The translations under genes and the position numbers were made by a program. A stretch of 64,000 nt of DNA from NCBI GenBank assembly GCA_038400315.1, contig CP151667.1:4599174-4663173 (forward strand), written 5' to 3'. The stretch is from Isosphaeraceae bacterium EP7. GTDB lineage: Bacteria > Planctomycetota > Planctomycetia > Isosphaerales > Isosphaeraceae. Shown in pieces: positions 53,253 through 61,992 of the stretch (position 1 is the first letter of the stretch; every line of letters starts with the position of its first letter). The notes under the pieces were generated by a model that saw nothing but the letters and a program-made list of their open reading frames with translations, was not told the origin of the DNA and searched no databases.

Positions 53253-54507
53253 GTCGCTCGACCGCAAGCTCGCCGCAATCCGGGCCGACTCGAACTCGCG
53301 CGAATTCATCCTCGCCGATGCCAAGGACGCCGACATGGCGTTCGGCATCGGCGCGCCGGGGCTTTCGCCCGAGTCCCACCCGGGCGAGGTCCGTCACAAG
53401 ACCCTCGCCCAGTATCGAGCCCAGATCCGAGAGATCACGCAGCAAGGTCTGGTCGACATCATGCTGATGTCCGCCAGTACCAATCATGCGTTGACGATCG
53501 AGGAACGGATCTTCGAGAACTCGCACATCACGCCCGCCATCCGGGCCAATGACACGACCGACGTGCATATCGCCCGTGGCTCGCATTACGCGGAAAGCGC
53601 CTCCAGGCCGTTCCGCAGCGCCAGCCTCGACCATGCCCAGTGCGGTCACCTCGACTGCACGCCCGAGGAACGATCGATCGGGGCGAATCTCGGCCTGTAC
53701 TCTGTCACGTTCAATAACGATCTGGAACGCGACCTCGAGACGCTCGAAGCCTTCCACGTCTTCCGCGCCGAGGCCGAACGCAAGGGGTTCCGGTACTTCC
53801 TTGAGGTCTTCGACCCGAATCTTCCGGGCGTCGTCGCCCCCGAGATCCTGGGCGGTTACATCAACGACATGATTGCGAGGATGCTCGCGGGCGTCGCCCC
53901 CGCCGGCAGGCCGCAGTTCCTCAAGATGGTCTATCACGGCCCTTCCGCGATGGAAGAGCTGTTCCGCTATGACCCGAATCTGGTCATCGGCATCCTCGGC
54001 GGCTCGGCCGGCACTACGCGCGATGCCTTCCAACTCCTGGCCGACGCCCAGAAGTATGGGGCAAAGGTCGCGCTTTTCGGCCGCAAGATCAACGGGGCCG
54101 AGAACCAACTCGCATTCGTCCAGTTCCTCCGCCTGATCGTCGACGGCGTCATCGGGCCGGTCGACGCGGTGAAGGCCTACCATGCCGTGCTGGGCAAGCT
54201 CGGCATCAAGCCGCACCGCAATCTGGAAGACGACCTTCAGGTGCAGAGTCTGGCGATGAGCTACGGCGGGACGTCGACCAGCGTCACCGTCCCGCCCAAG
54301 CCGGCGCCCGCTCCGGCAACAGCCCCCGCGCCCAAACTGGTGGCGACCGTCGTTCCCGCCGCGAAGTCGAATGGTCAGGTCCATGCGAATGGGAATGGCA
54401 ACTCGTCGGCCTTCCCGACTCATGCCGACGGTCTGCCCGACTTCGGCAAGATGGACGTGACGCAGCGGCTTGCCTATCACCGGCAGCGGCTGGGCCTCGG
54501 GAACTGA
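53245..54507 (+). CDS. Conserved-looking microcompartment protein of unknown function, TIM-barrel aldolase-like
   Basis: A 420-residue protein ending the operon, starting at ATG 53245 inside the dehydrogenase stop region (8-nt overlap). Residues 1-335 look like an alpha/beta barrel: 'LVDIMLMSASTNHALTIEER', 'GFRYFLEVFDPN', 'QFLKMVYHGPSAMEEL', 'LVIGILGGSAGTTRDAFQLL' and 'YGAKVALFGRKINGAENQLAF'. This pattern recalls class I aldolases of the LacD/DeoC type, but I cannot name a Schiff-base lysine with confidence. A Pro/Ala/Asn-rich linker (about 350-395) leads to a short conserved-looking end 'KMDVTQRLAYHRQRLGL'. Membership in the operon suggests a second aldol step or an accessory role. Function unknown. 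Confidence 0.8.
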   Translation: MDKSLDRKLAAIRADSNSREFILADAKDADMAFGIGAPGLSPESHPGEVRHKTLAQYRAQIREITQQGLVDIMLMSASTNHALTIEERIFENSHITPAIRANDTTDVHIARGSHYAESASRPFRSASLDHAQCGHLDCTPEERSIGANLGLYSVTFNNDLERDLETLEAFHVFRAEAERKGFRYFLEVFDPNLPGVVAPEILGGYINDMIARMLAGVAPAGRPQFLKMVYHGPSAMEELFRYDPNLVIGILGGSAGTTRDAFQLLADAQKYGAKVALFGRKINGAENQLAFVQFLRLIVDGVIGPVDAVKAYHAVLGKLGIKPHRNLEDDLQVQSLAMSYGGTSTSVTVPPKPAPAPATAPAPKLVATVVPAAKSNGQVHANGNGNSSAFPTHADGLPDFGKMDVTQRLAYHRQRLGLGN

Positions 54508-54535
54508 CTAAGAGGAACGGGATGCGCGTCGGTCG

Positions 54536-56437
54536 TCATTGGCCTTCACGCATCCAGACCTCGGCAGCCTGGGCGGCACTCGTCCGGGTCCCGTGGGGCA
54601 TTAACTGCCATTGAGGCTGCCCGCCGTCGGCCGCCGTGATTCGTTGGATCCACTCGTCGATGGCCGACAGCGACTGGCTGACCATCGCCGCCCGGCGGAT
54701 CATGTTCCCAGGGATCGGCTGCGCGAACATCACGAAGTAATAGGGCGGCGCGACGAAGTTGATCTTCCCGAGATAAGTCCGCATCGCTTTCTCGAGCTTG
54801 ATCGGGTCTCCAGGAAAGGCCAGGCGGAAGTCGGTAAGTTGCTGATCTGGAGTCCGCGTGGAGAGAGGCTCGAGCTTGGACATGAGCTTCAGATAGCTCC
54901 AGAATTCGTCCTTGCGCTTATTCGCCAGGTAATGGACCAGCGCCCACGACAGGGCGTAGTCCGTCGGGCTCAGGTCGACGCTGCGGACGATCTGCGGGAT
55001 CAATGGCCTGGTCGGATCGCGTGGAGGAGGCGGCTGGCCCGACCCGTTGTACTGGAGCGCGGCCTGGTCGTAGAGGTCGTGGATCGTGGCCATGTGAAGC
55101 GCGTTGATCTTGCCCAGGCCGGCCCAGTCCACGGTATTCTTCTTCGTGGTCGTCGCCGGTGAACAGAACTCGGCGAAGCCCTCGATCAACCAGAGCGGCC
55201 AGGGGGCCAAGCGGGGTTGTACGCCGACATTCGAGAGGATCTGATGAGTTCCCTCGTGGGCGACCGTTTGCGGCTTGCGCAGGGCGAGCGCCGGATTATC
55301 CCCGCCCTGGTCGGCGGTCTCGTAGAAGAAGATCCGGTTCGAGTCGATCTCGTAATAGGCCTGGACGTCGGCGGCAACCTCGCGGTGGGCCCTGAATTCG
55401 CGTTCGGTCGCGAAGATGACGGCCACCAGCGGGAATTCGGTCTCATGCACCTCGAGCCCGCGATCTTTCAGGCCCGCGGTGAGCTTGCTGTACAGGTTCT
55501 CGAGCAGTGTCCGGCTTCCCTTGGCGAAGTAGTCGGAGCACATGGCGAAGATCAGGTAATGTTTGGACTCATAGATTCGATAGCCTCGATATGGGCCGTT
55601 CTCGAGGCGTTGTCTCATTTCGGCCAAGGTCAGCGGCACGAACGGTTCTTCGGTAGAGATTAAGCGAGAAGGATAGCCAAGCTGACCGTCGGGCAAGAGC
55701 GTGATGACCCGGTCGCCGTTCCGGCCGTGCTCGCGAACGACGACTTCTCGACCCGTCTCGTCATGGACCTTGTAGCGAGGCTCTGAGGCGACCGGCGCGG
55801 CGAGTTCCATCGCCGCGGTCGGATTCGAGGGCGTCGGAGCCTCAACATGTCCGGGCGGAGCAGGCGTCGCCGGTTGAATCGTCGCGGCCTGCGGATCTGA
55901 TGAACTCGCTGGCACCTGAGATCCGGCCGAGACGGTCGAAACCTGCTCGATGGGAACAGCATCCGCCTCGACAATGCCAAGCGGCGGAGTCGAATGGAGA
56001 TTGGCCACCTCAGCGAGCTTGACGGAGACCGGACAGGCAATCCCGGGCAAGGGATTTCTGGCCTCGATGACCCTCGGGTCGAGCTCGGGAGGAATGACAC
56101 CCTTCCAGGCGGCAACTCCCATGGCACCTGCGGTCAAGAAAAGAGCCAGGGCGGTGAGTGACCTCACGGCTCGAGGAGTTTCAGACTTGATCGGAGGGTT
56201 GAGTCGAAAGTTGGATGAGGGAATCTCGACGGCGATGTCGAGCGAAGACGCAACCGAGCGAGTCATCGGCTCAGGAAACGGCCCTGCCTCCCCGGGGTCG
56301 GTCCCGAAGATCGAGGCGACTGATTCAGCGAGTGAAATCTGGCAGCGTGGGCAAGCTCTGGAGGCGGCGCGTTCGGGGCTGGAAGTGCGGATCTTCGCCC
56401 CACATCCAAGACAAATCACCAGAACGTGTTCCATCAC
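54536..56437 (-). CDS. DUF1570 membrane-anchored protein with zinc ribbon and HExxH metalloprotease-like motif
   Basis: A 633-residue protein. It starts with a zinc-ribbon-like pair (CLGCGAKIRTSS then ACPRC), then a transmembrane helix (about 94-112, 'LTALALFLTAGAMGVAAW'), then a Pro/Ser/Thr-rich linker. The DUF1570 domain (about 290-610) contains the HExxH-type motif 'VAHEGTHQIL' and the downstream Glu of 'LIEGFAEFCSP', consistent with a gluzincin-like metallopeptidase facing outward. Substrate unknown. The ATG at 56437 has AGGGG 6 nt upstream. It is convergent with the microcompartment operon (28 bp between stops) and is not part of it. Confidence 0.87.
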   Translation of the reverse strand: MMEHVLVICLGCGAKIRTSSPERAASRACPRCQISLAESVASIFGTDPGEAGPFPEPMTRSVASSLDIAVEIPSSNFRLNPPIKSETPRAVRSLTALALFLTAGAMGVAAWKGVIPPELDPRVIEARNPLPGIACPVSVKLAEVANLHSTPPLGIVEADAVPIEQVSTVSAGSQVPASSSDPQAATIQPATPAPPGHVEAPTPSNPTAAMELAAPVASEPRYKVHDETGREVVVREHGRNGDRVITLLPDGQLGYPSRLISTEEPFVPLTLAEMRQRLENGPYRGYRIYESKHYLIFAMCSDYFAKGSRTLLENLYSKLTAGLKDRGLEVHETEFPLVAVIFATEREFRAHREVAADVQAYYEIDSNRIFFYETADQGGDNPALALRKPQTVAHEGTHQILSNVGVQPRLAPWPLWLIEGFAEFCSPATTTKKNTVDWAGLGKINALHMATIHDLYDQAALQYNGSGQPPPPRDPTRPLIPQIVRSVDLSPTDYALSWALVHYLANKRKDEFWSYLKLMSKLEPLSTRTPDQQLTDFRLAFPGDPIKLEKAMRTYLGKINFVAPPYYFVMFAQPIPGNMIRRAAMVSQSLSAIDEWIQRITAADGGQPQWQLMPHGTRTSAAQAAEVWMREGQ

Positions 56438-56561
56438 ACAATCCCCTGGCGCGATCCTTCGTTGCGATCGTTTCCCGCCTCAAAGAAAGATACCGAACCG
56501 AGGGGGGCGGGGGTAGACCCGGCGCTCATAATTCAAGGTCAAAAGACCGATTCTGCCCTTC

Positions 56562-56599
56562 GGTTCGAGACTTTGCCCGAACGGGCAAAGTCTCGAACC
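56562..56599. repeat. 38-bp perfect palindrome (18-bp arms, 2-bp centre)
   Basis: GGTTCGAGACTTTGCCCG (56562-56579) and its exact reverse complement (56582-56599) are separated only by AA. Any transcript would form a very stable hairpin. No T-run follows on either strand. Confidence 0.85.
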
Positions 56600-56958
56600 C
56601 GCAGCTTCGACATTTGGGACGCAACGGCAGGCAGACCTTCGATCCGAAAGGGGAAGAGGTCAGGACTTCTCCTCGACTGGGAGATAGGCATCATGGCGGG
56701 CGTAGTGAATCACAGCCTCATTTTTTTCCCTTGGGTCGGGTTTCCTCCCACCTCGCCAATCGGACCACGCTTCGATCGCATCCAGGGCGAGTTGGACCAG
56801 AAGAACTGAACGCAGCGATCGATCTTTGGGACAGGTTCGAGTCCCTTCTTCATCTCCCGGGCAGATCAGAGCGAGTTCGTGGCGCCTGCGCCGGGACCTC
56901 CTTCTGCGAAGATTTCCAAAGGCTGATAAGGATCGGAATCATCAAATTTATCTAAGTC

Positions 56959-56976
56959 ATCGATCAAATCGATCAA
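56959..56976. repeat. Tandem pair of ATCGATCAA
   Basis: Two exact adjacent copies of the 9-mer ATCGATCAA in an AT-rich stretch just past the endonuclease gene stop. Confidence 0.5.
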
Positions 56977-57014
56977 TTTCCTTGCCAAAAATCGCTCCTA
57001 AATCATCGAACTGA

Positions 57015-57794
57015 TCAAGGATGACTGGTCGATTTTGACATCCTATTCTGGCCAAACTGACAAATGTCAAGAAGCACACACACGCGGCAGCGTGGGCTTT
57101 TTGCATCGCAGACTTTCTGACCGTGTATCATCAGAACTTCGTGATTGTCGTAAACCTCCTGGGCGGATGAGTTGGGGGGAAGCTGCGCCTCGAGAAGTGC
57201 GTGGGCCTTGCCCACGGGCACATTTGCGGGGATAAGTCCTAACCGGGCGGCCACCCGATGATGGTGACTGTCGACCGGCAATGCGGGCCTTCGCAGCGAA
57301 CTGAAGAGGAGCACTGCCGCGCTCGTCTTGGGACCGATCCCGCGGAGCGATTCAAGCCACGAGCGGGCCTCGGGGACGGTCATCTCGGCGAGGAAGTCGA
57401 GGTTCAACTCACCTCGTCGCTCGCCGATCTCGCGGAGTATCTCCCGCAATCGAGGGGCTTTTTGCTCGGGCCATGTGCAGGGGGCGAGTGCGTCCTGGAT
57501 TTCGGCGGTCGGGGCGTCGCGGACCAGTTCCCAGGTGGGAAATCGCCTGCGAAGCTCCTTGAACGCCCGGCCCGAGTCCGAGTTTCGTGTGCGATGGGAC
57601 AGGAGCGAGGAGACGAGTTCGCTCAGCGGGTCGAAGTTGTGGAAGAAGGGGATCGGGCATCCGTAGGTGGCGCAGAGGCGTTCATGGACGAGCCTGGCGA
57701 ACGCCATCAGTTCGTCGGAGGCGGTTGCACACCTCGCCGCGTTGGGCACAGTCGTCGCTCCGTCCTGGGTGAGGGGCGGTTGCGACGAACTCAA
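57015..57794 (-). CDS. HhH-GPD endonuclease III-like DNA glycosylase with 4Fe-4S cluster
   Basis: A 259-residue base-excision-repair glycosylase. The helix-hairpin-helix is 'LRGIGPKTSAAVLLF', with the Lys expected for a glycosylase/lyase. The catalytic Asp lies in 'LPVDSHHHRVAARLGL'. The iron-sulfur motif C-x6-C-x2-C-x5-C is complete in 'VCDAKSPRCRVCVLLDIC'. The N-terminal 30 residues are extra and an internal Met (MAFARLVHERL) could be the real start. It differs enough from classic Nth (for example RPALPVDSHHHR in place of VDTHV) that substrate preference is uncertain, so I give no gene symbol. Confidence 0.88.
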   Translation of the reverse strand: MSSSQPPLTQDGATTVPNAARCATASDELMAFARLVHERLCATYGCPIPFFHNFDPLSELVSSLLSHRTRNSDSGRAFKELRRRFPTWELVRDAPTAEIQDALAPCTWPEQKAPRLREILREIGERRGELNLDFLAEMTVPEARSWLESLRGIGPKTSAAVLLFSSLRRPALPVDSHHHRVAARLGLIPANVPVGKAHALLEAQLPPNSSAQEVYDNHEVLMIHGQKVCDAKSPRCRVCVLLDICQFGQNRMSKSTSHP

Positions 57795-57860
57795 GGCACA
57801 TGGCGCGCCAGCGCGGCGTCGTCCCGCGCGGGCGGCCTATGTTGTCCGCTGATCAGACGA

Positions 57861-59378
57861 TCAACGTGAAAGGATGCGCACCTTGAAGCCCAGGGCGCGA
57901 GACAGGGCGACGAGCTCGCCGAAGATGTCACCGTAAGCGACGGCGACATGGTTGCTCATGTAATGCGCCATGATGGTCTCCTTCGAGCAGCCGAGGTCGG
58001 CGGCCATGAACGGCCACTGGCGGGTGGTGCCCTTCCACCAAGCTTCGCGGACATCTTCGGGGAGGGCGACCGACTCGCCGCGTCCGATGTCCATGACGAG
58101 CTCGCCCTGACGGTCGATCCAGGCCCTCGACCAGGTGAGCGGGCCGGGCAAGCTCTCGCCCGCGAAGGTGCCGCCGGCGACCGGGAAGTAGCCCGAAGGC
58201 TGCCTGTAGCTGTGCACGCCGCTCAGGCTGGTGATGTCGTGGTTGAACGCGTAGGCGCCGCAGCTCCCGGAATTCAGGAGAACCCAGAGGAACCGACCTT
58301 CATGCTCGGCCCCCCAGCGCACGTCGTGGAAGAGGACCGAGCCGGGCAGGCCCTTCGCCTCGAGGATGCGTTTCATCAACTCCATCGGCACCAAGTTCCC
58401 CTGGTCGGCCTCGGTGCTGGTGATGACGACGTGGCCGTTGCCCTCGGGGCGGGCGTGGGAATTGAGCAGCCCCTCGCTGAAATCGCTGGGGGGAAGAGCC
58501 TTGATGAGGCCGAGCTGATATTGCCAGCCCAGGCAGTCGGCCTTGAACTCGGCCATCAGGTCGAGCACGGCCAGGTAGCAGCGGAGCTGGTCGCGGGTCG
58601 ACTGGGGGGTGAAGTCCTCGGCGTCTTGCTCGCGCCAGTGGAAGGTGACGCCCTTCTCATTGACGAACTTGAACGCGTCTTCCACTCGGGCGTCGGCCAC
58701 CAGCTGGGCACGCTCGATGAGCCAGGCCTGGTCGACCTTGTGCTCGCTGAAGCCGATGGGGTAGAGCAACCGGGGCCCGAAATAGCCGTTGATCATGCCC
58801 ATCGACGTGTCGCCCAGCATCAGGGCGAGCACGCGTTTGCGGCGGATCTCGGCGTGCACCGTCTCGGCGAGTGCGATGGCCTCGGGGGTGAGGGCCGCGG
58901 TGTGTTTGATCTCGGACTCATCGTAAACGATCCGGCCGGTGGTGCACCACTCGTCGAGCCGCTCCATGAACTGTGCGTCGGCGGTCCAGTCGGTGCTGTC
59001 AGTCCAGGCCCTCGACGCGTGCCTGCCGACGCTTTCCAGCGAGGCCCCGGTGTTGAGGAGGGCGACGAGGCCGGGCCAGGTCCCCGAGAAGTTCGAGGCC
59101 AGGAGCAGCGGGTTGTCCTTGCCGACCACGCCGTCGACGGTGTGCGGGGCATACGCCCAGTGGACAAAGACGCCGACCATCGGGTCGTCGATCGGTCCGA
59201 GCTTACTGATCGCCTGGTCGGGGCGGGTGAGGTAGCCCTCGACCTGATACGGAGTGCGTCCCAGCTTCTTCAGCGCCGAGACGAGTTGCCCGGTCGTCTC
59301 CCTGGACTGCTCGAGGGCCCATTCATTCGGCTTAGCCCGATAATCACCGGGCCAGAAAACGGCGACTTTCTTCGACAT
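57861..59378 (-). CDS. L-fucose/L-arabinose isomerase-like protein
   Basis: A 505-residue cytoplasmic protein resembling the fucose isomerase family (ketol isomerases of deoxy-hexoses). The N-terminal Rossmann-like half begins 'KKVAVFWPGDYRAKPNEWAL'. The C-terminal half has 'VVITSTEADQGNLVPMELM', 'VLFHDVRWGAEHEGRFLWVLLNSGSCGAYA' and the terminal 'ETIMAHYMSNHVAVAYGD', whose Glu, Asp and His match the metal-site pattern of the family. The substrate may be fucose, rhamnose-like or another sugar. It lies 3.4 kb beyond the microcompartment operon on the other strand and could feed it with a ketose, after phosphorylation by a kinase not in this window. Family placement is moderately sure; substrate is inference. 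Confidence 0.65.
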   Translation of the reverse strand: MSKKVAVFWPGDYRAKPNEWALEQSRETTGQLVSALKKLGRTPYQVEGYLTRPDQAISKLGPIDDPMVGVFVHWAYAPHTVDGVVGKDNPLLLASNFSGTWPGLVALLNTGASLESVGRHASRAWTDSTDWTADAQFMERLDEWCTTGRIVYDESEIKHTAALTPEAIALAETVHAEIRRKRVLALMLGDTSMGMINGYFGPRLLYPIGFSEHKVDQAWLIERAQLVADARVEDAFKFVNEKGVTFHWREQDAEDFTPQSTRDQLRCYLAVLDLMAEFKADCLGWQYQLGLIKALPPSDFSEGLLNSHARPEGNGHVVITSTEADQGNLVPMELMKRILEAKGLPGSVLFHDVRWGAEHEGRFLWVLLNSGSCGAYAFNHDITSLSGVHSYRQPSGYFPVAGGTFAGESLPGPLTWSRAWIDRQGELVMDIGRGESVALPEDVREAWWKGTTRQWPFMAADLGCSKETIMAHYMSNHVAVAYGDIFGELVALSRALGFKVRILSR

Positions 59379-59663
59379 GACGGCGACCCTTTAAGCGGAA
59401 CTCGGCCCGGCCGCTCGCTCGGCGGGCCTGGCCGATGATGCCACGTCGGCCCCGTCAATGGAACGACCCCGGCAGGCCAATCGGGCCAACCGGGGTCGGT
59501 TCTGATTCAAAGTCCGATCCGGTCGCGTGATCGCGATGGAGGCGGATCGGTCGATCCTCAGGGCCAGTGAGCCGTCTTCGCGACGTGCCCCGAGTCCGGC
59601 CGGCGGATGTCTGTCCGCGGCGAGGGACCAGGAAGCCGATCGCGTGCGGCCGGCCGGCCCATA

Positions 59664-59753
59664 TTATTTCTTGCGATGACGGATGCGGCTCCGCATCCTC
59701 CGCTTCTTCCGACCGACCTTGCGGCGACCCTTTCCTCGACGACGACTGGCCAT
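59664..59753 (-). CDS. Very small, very basic protein (29 residues), possibly a ribosomal or nucleic-acid-binding factor
   Basis: An unlisted 29-residue gene on the minus strand: ATG at 59753 to TAA ending at 59664. The product begins MASRRRGKGRRKVGRKK and ends MRSRIRHRKK; more than half its residues are Arg or Lys. A strong ribosome site GGAGAGG precedes the ATG by about 4 nt. The pattern of basic blocks recalls the AURKAIP1/COX24 (bS22/mS38-like) small ribosomal proteins, which are also about 30 residues in bacteria. That identity is my inference; the open frame, start and Shine-Dalgarno sequence are directly visible. It stands alone between two minus-strand genes and is too short for most gene finders. 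Confidence 0.8.
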   Translation of the reverse strand: MASRRRGKGRRKVGRKKRRMRSRIRHRKK

Positions 59754-59909
59754 GCGACCTCTCCAGGGCGATTCGAAGGGCGAATCATGCGGGCGACGAA
59801 AGCTCGAAGGCCTCGTCCGGGATAGTCTCAGAGCGTAACCGATTGGGCGGCCAGACTCAAGGTGAAGGGGCCGACGATGCGAGGAGCGGGGTTCGTCTGG
59901 CCGGCCGCA

Positions 59910-60839
59910 TCACCGGGGCGAAACGCCCTGGGCCCGCCAGTCGACCCCCGACAACCGCGCCAGAGCCAGGATTAAAGACTGGGTTCCCAGCCGTCCGTCG
60001 CCGTGGGCTTCCACCGCCCGATAAAGTTGCTGAGCCAGGGCCAGGCCGGGGAGTGAAAGTTTCAGCCGGCCCGCCTCGGCCAGGGCGATCCCCATATCTT
60101 TGAGGAAATGCTCGACGAGGAAGCCGGGGTCGAAGTTGCCCGCGATCATGCGCGGGGCGAGGTTGGACAGGCTCCAGGACCCGGCCGCGCCACTGCTGAC
60201 GCTTTTCAGGACCGTCTCGGGATCCAGCCCCGCTTTGTAGCCGTAGAGCAGCGCCTCGCAGACGCCGACCATGTTGGTGGCGATCAGGATCTGATTGACC
60301 ATCTTCGTGTGCTGGCCCGCGCCGGCCGACCCCTGGTGGACGATCGTCTTGCCCATCGCCTCGAACAGGGGCATCAGGAAGTCGACGGCCTCGGTATCTC
60401 CCCCGATCATGATCGAGAGTCGTGCTTCCTTGGCCCCGATGTCGCCTCCCGAAACCGGCGCGTCAACGGACCGGACGCCCTTCGCCTTTGCGGCCTCGGC
60501 GATGTCGACGGCCAGGGTCGGCTCGCTCGTCGTCATGTCCACGAGCGTGGAGCCGGCCGAGGCACCAGCGAGCGTCCCATCATCCCCGAGGGTCACCTGC
60601 CGGACATCCTGCGGGTAACCCACGATCGTGAAGACGACGTCGGAGGCCTGGGCGACCTCCTTCGGGTTGCCGGCCGCCTTCGCCCCCTTCTTGATGAGTG
60701 ATTCCAGCTTCGACGGGCTCCGGTTGAAGACGGTGGCCGAATACCCCGCGTCGATCAGGTGGCCGCACATCGACGAGCCCATGACCCCGGTGCCCACCCA
60801 GCCGATGCGCGTCTGTCCCGGTTTCGCTTGACCCGGCAT
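59910..60839 (-). CDS. NAD(P)-dependent beta-hydroxyacid dehydrogenase (3-hydroxyisobutyrate / tartronate semialdehyde reductase family)
   Basis: A 309-residue oxidoreductase. The nucleotide-binding motif is '[13 protein letters not shown]' and the substrate motif '[20 protein letters not shown]'. The catalytic Lys lies in '[13 protein letters not shown]', and a C-terminal helical domain contains '[12 protein letters not shown]'. Enzymes of this family reduce tartronate semialdehyde or oxidise 3-hydroxyisobutyrate; the exact substrate cannot be read from sequence. The start at 60839 has AGGAGAG 6 nt upstream. It is divergent from the following gene. Confidence 0.92.
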   Translation of the reverse strand: MPGQAKPGQTRIGWVGTGVMGSSMCGHLIDAGYSATVFNRSPSKLESLIKKGAKAAGNPKEVAQASDVVFTIVGYPQDVRQVTLGDDGTLAGASAGSTLVDMTTSEPTLAVDIAEAAKAKGVRSVDAPVSGGDIGAKEARLSIMIGGDTEAVDFLMPLFEAMGKTIVHQGSAGAGQHTKMVNQILIATNMVGVCEALLYGYKAGLDPETVLKSVSSGAAGSWSLSNLAPRMIAGNFDPGFLVEHFLKDMGIALAEAGRLKLSLPGLALAQQLYRAVEAHGDGRLGTQSLILALARLSGVDWRAQGVSPR

Positions 60840-60999
60840 GGCGGACTCTCCTGCAGGCTTCATCGAGGTCGAATTCGAGCCGGCGAGAACCTCAGGTCGG
60901 GATCTCGCTCACCGCTCGCAGGTTCGTAAGATACGGACTAGAGCCCTTGAATTCCACGGCAGGCCCCCTGTTCGACACCTCGATCCGGAGGTCCGACGC

Positions 61000-61983
61000 A
61001 TGATTCCGGCCCCGAGCCCACGGCGAGCTTCGGTCGTTACCCACTTCTGGTGGTCCACGCTCGTCATTCTGGGGATGACGGGAAGTTTCCCCGCGAATGT
61101 CCGGGGTGCCGAGCCGGAGCAACGCGCGATCGCGTTCCTGGCCCGCGAGGTCCCCGCCTGGTCGGCCGAGCATCGTTGCTTCTCGTGCCACAACAACGGA
61201 GACGGAGCCCGGGCCTTGTTCGATGCCCGGCTCCGTGGCTGGAAGGTGGCCGATGGGGCATTGACGGCGACCTCGGCGTGGTTGGCGAATCCCGCCGGTT
61301 GGCGGGAGAACGGCGGGGATGGGCCGTTCAGCGATCGAAGGCTGGCACGACTCCAGTTCAGCCTGGCGCTCGCGGCGTCAGTCGCATCGGGCAACTCGCA
61401 GTCCCGGCCTGCCTTGATCGTTGCCGCGAAGGAACTTGCGGCCGATCAACTCGAGGATGGTCGATGGACCATCGACGGGCCGGAGGCCCTCGGTTCGCCA
61501 GCGACGTACGGCACTCCGCTAGCAACCTGGTTCGCGATGGACGTGCTTCGTCAGGCCGACGAAACTCATTTTCGCACGACGATCGAGAAGGCCCGCTCCT
61601 GGCTGGCCCGGCTCAAGCCTGTCACCCTGCTCGATGGCGCGGCGATCCTCTTCGCCGGCGTGGGGGACCGCGACGCGGCACTCTCCCTGATTCAGACCGG
61701 GCAATCCGACGACGGCGGCTGGGGACCCTATTCGAATTCCCCACCAGAGCCGTTCGATACCGCGGTCGTCTTGATCTCCCTGACACGAATCCACGGGCCG
61801 ACTCCCGAGATCGCGTCCCGGCTCCGACGCGGTCGCGCTTACCTTGTTGCTACACAGGGCGAGGACGGTGCCTGGACCGAGACGACGAGGCCGGCCGGGG
61901 GCGAAAGCTATGCCCAGCGACTCTCCACAACGGGCTGGGCCACGCTCGCGCTGCTTGCGACGAGCCCGAAACCCCCTCGTTAA
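61000..61983 (+). CDS. Secreted heme c-motif protein with prenyltransferase/squalene-cyclase-like repeats
   Basis: A 327-residue exported protein. The ATG at 61000 has GGAGG 8 nt upstream, and the product starts with a leader (WWSTLVILGMTGSFPANVRGA). A cytochrome c-like CFSCH (Cys60, Cys63, His64) follows in 'EHRCFSCHNNGDGARAL'. The rest is built of repeats of the prenyltransferase/squalene oxidase alpha-toroid type, seen in 'QLEDGRWTIDG', 'QSDDGGWGPYSNSP' and 'QGEDGAWTETTRP'. No catalytic DxDD motif is visible, so cyclase activity is unlikely. Such combinations occur in planctomycetes with unknown roles. Convergent with the sensor kinase (9 bp between stops). Confidence 0.82.
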   Translation: MIPAPSPRRASVVTHFWWSTLVILGMTGSFPANVRGAEPEQRAIAFLAREVPAWSAEHRCFSCHNNGDGARALFDARLRGWKVADGALTATSAWLANPAGWRENGGDGPFSDRRLARLQFSLALAASVASGNSQSRPALIVAAKELAADQLEDGRWTIDGPEALGSPATYGTPLATWFAMDVLRQADETHFRTTIEKARSWLARLKPVTLLDGAAILFAGVGDRDAALSLIQTGQSDDGGWGPYSNSPPEPFDTAVVLISLTRIHGPTPEIASRLRRGRAYLVATQGEDGAWTETTRPAGGESYAQRLSTTGWATLALLATSPKPPR

Positions 61984-61992
61984 ACGAGAGCG

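Larger units (their letters stand above)
56438..57014. other. Intergenic region with long palindrome, lower GC
   Basis: About 575 bp between the DUF1570 gene and the endonuclease gene, both on the minus strand. No supported gene; the plus-strand frame 56215-56955 is a shadow. It holds a 38-bp palindrome and a tandem 9-mer, listed separately, and its right end is AT-rich. Confidence 0.5.

Noticed and set aside
56215-56955. 246-codon plus-strand open frame
   Set aside because: Half is antisense to the DUF1570 gene and it runs through the 38-bp palindrome; no domain.
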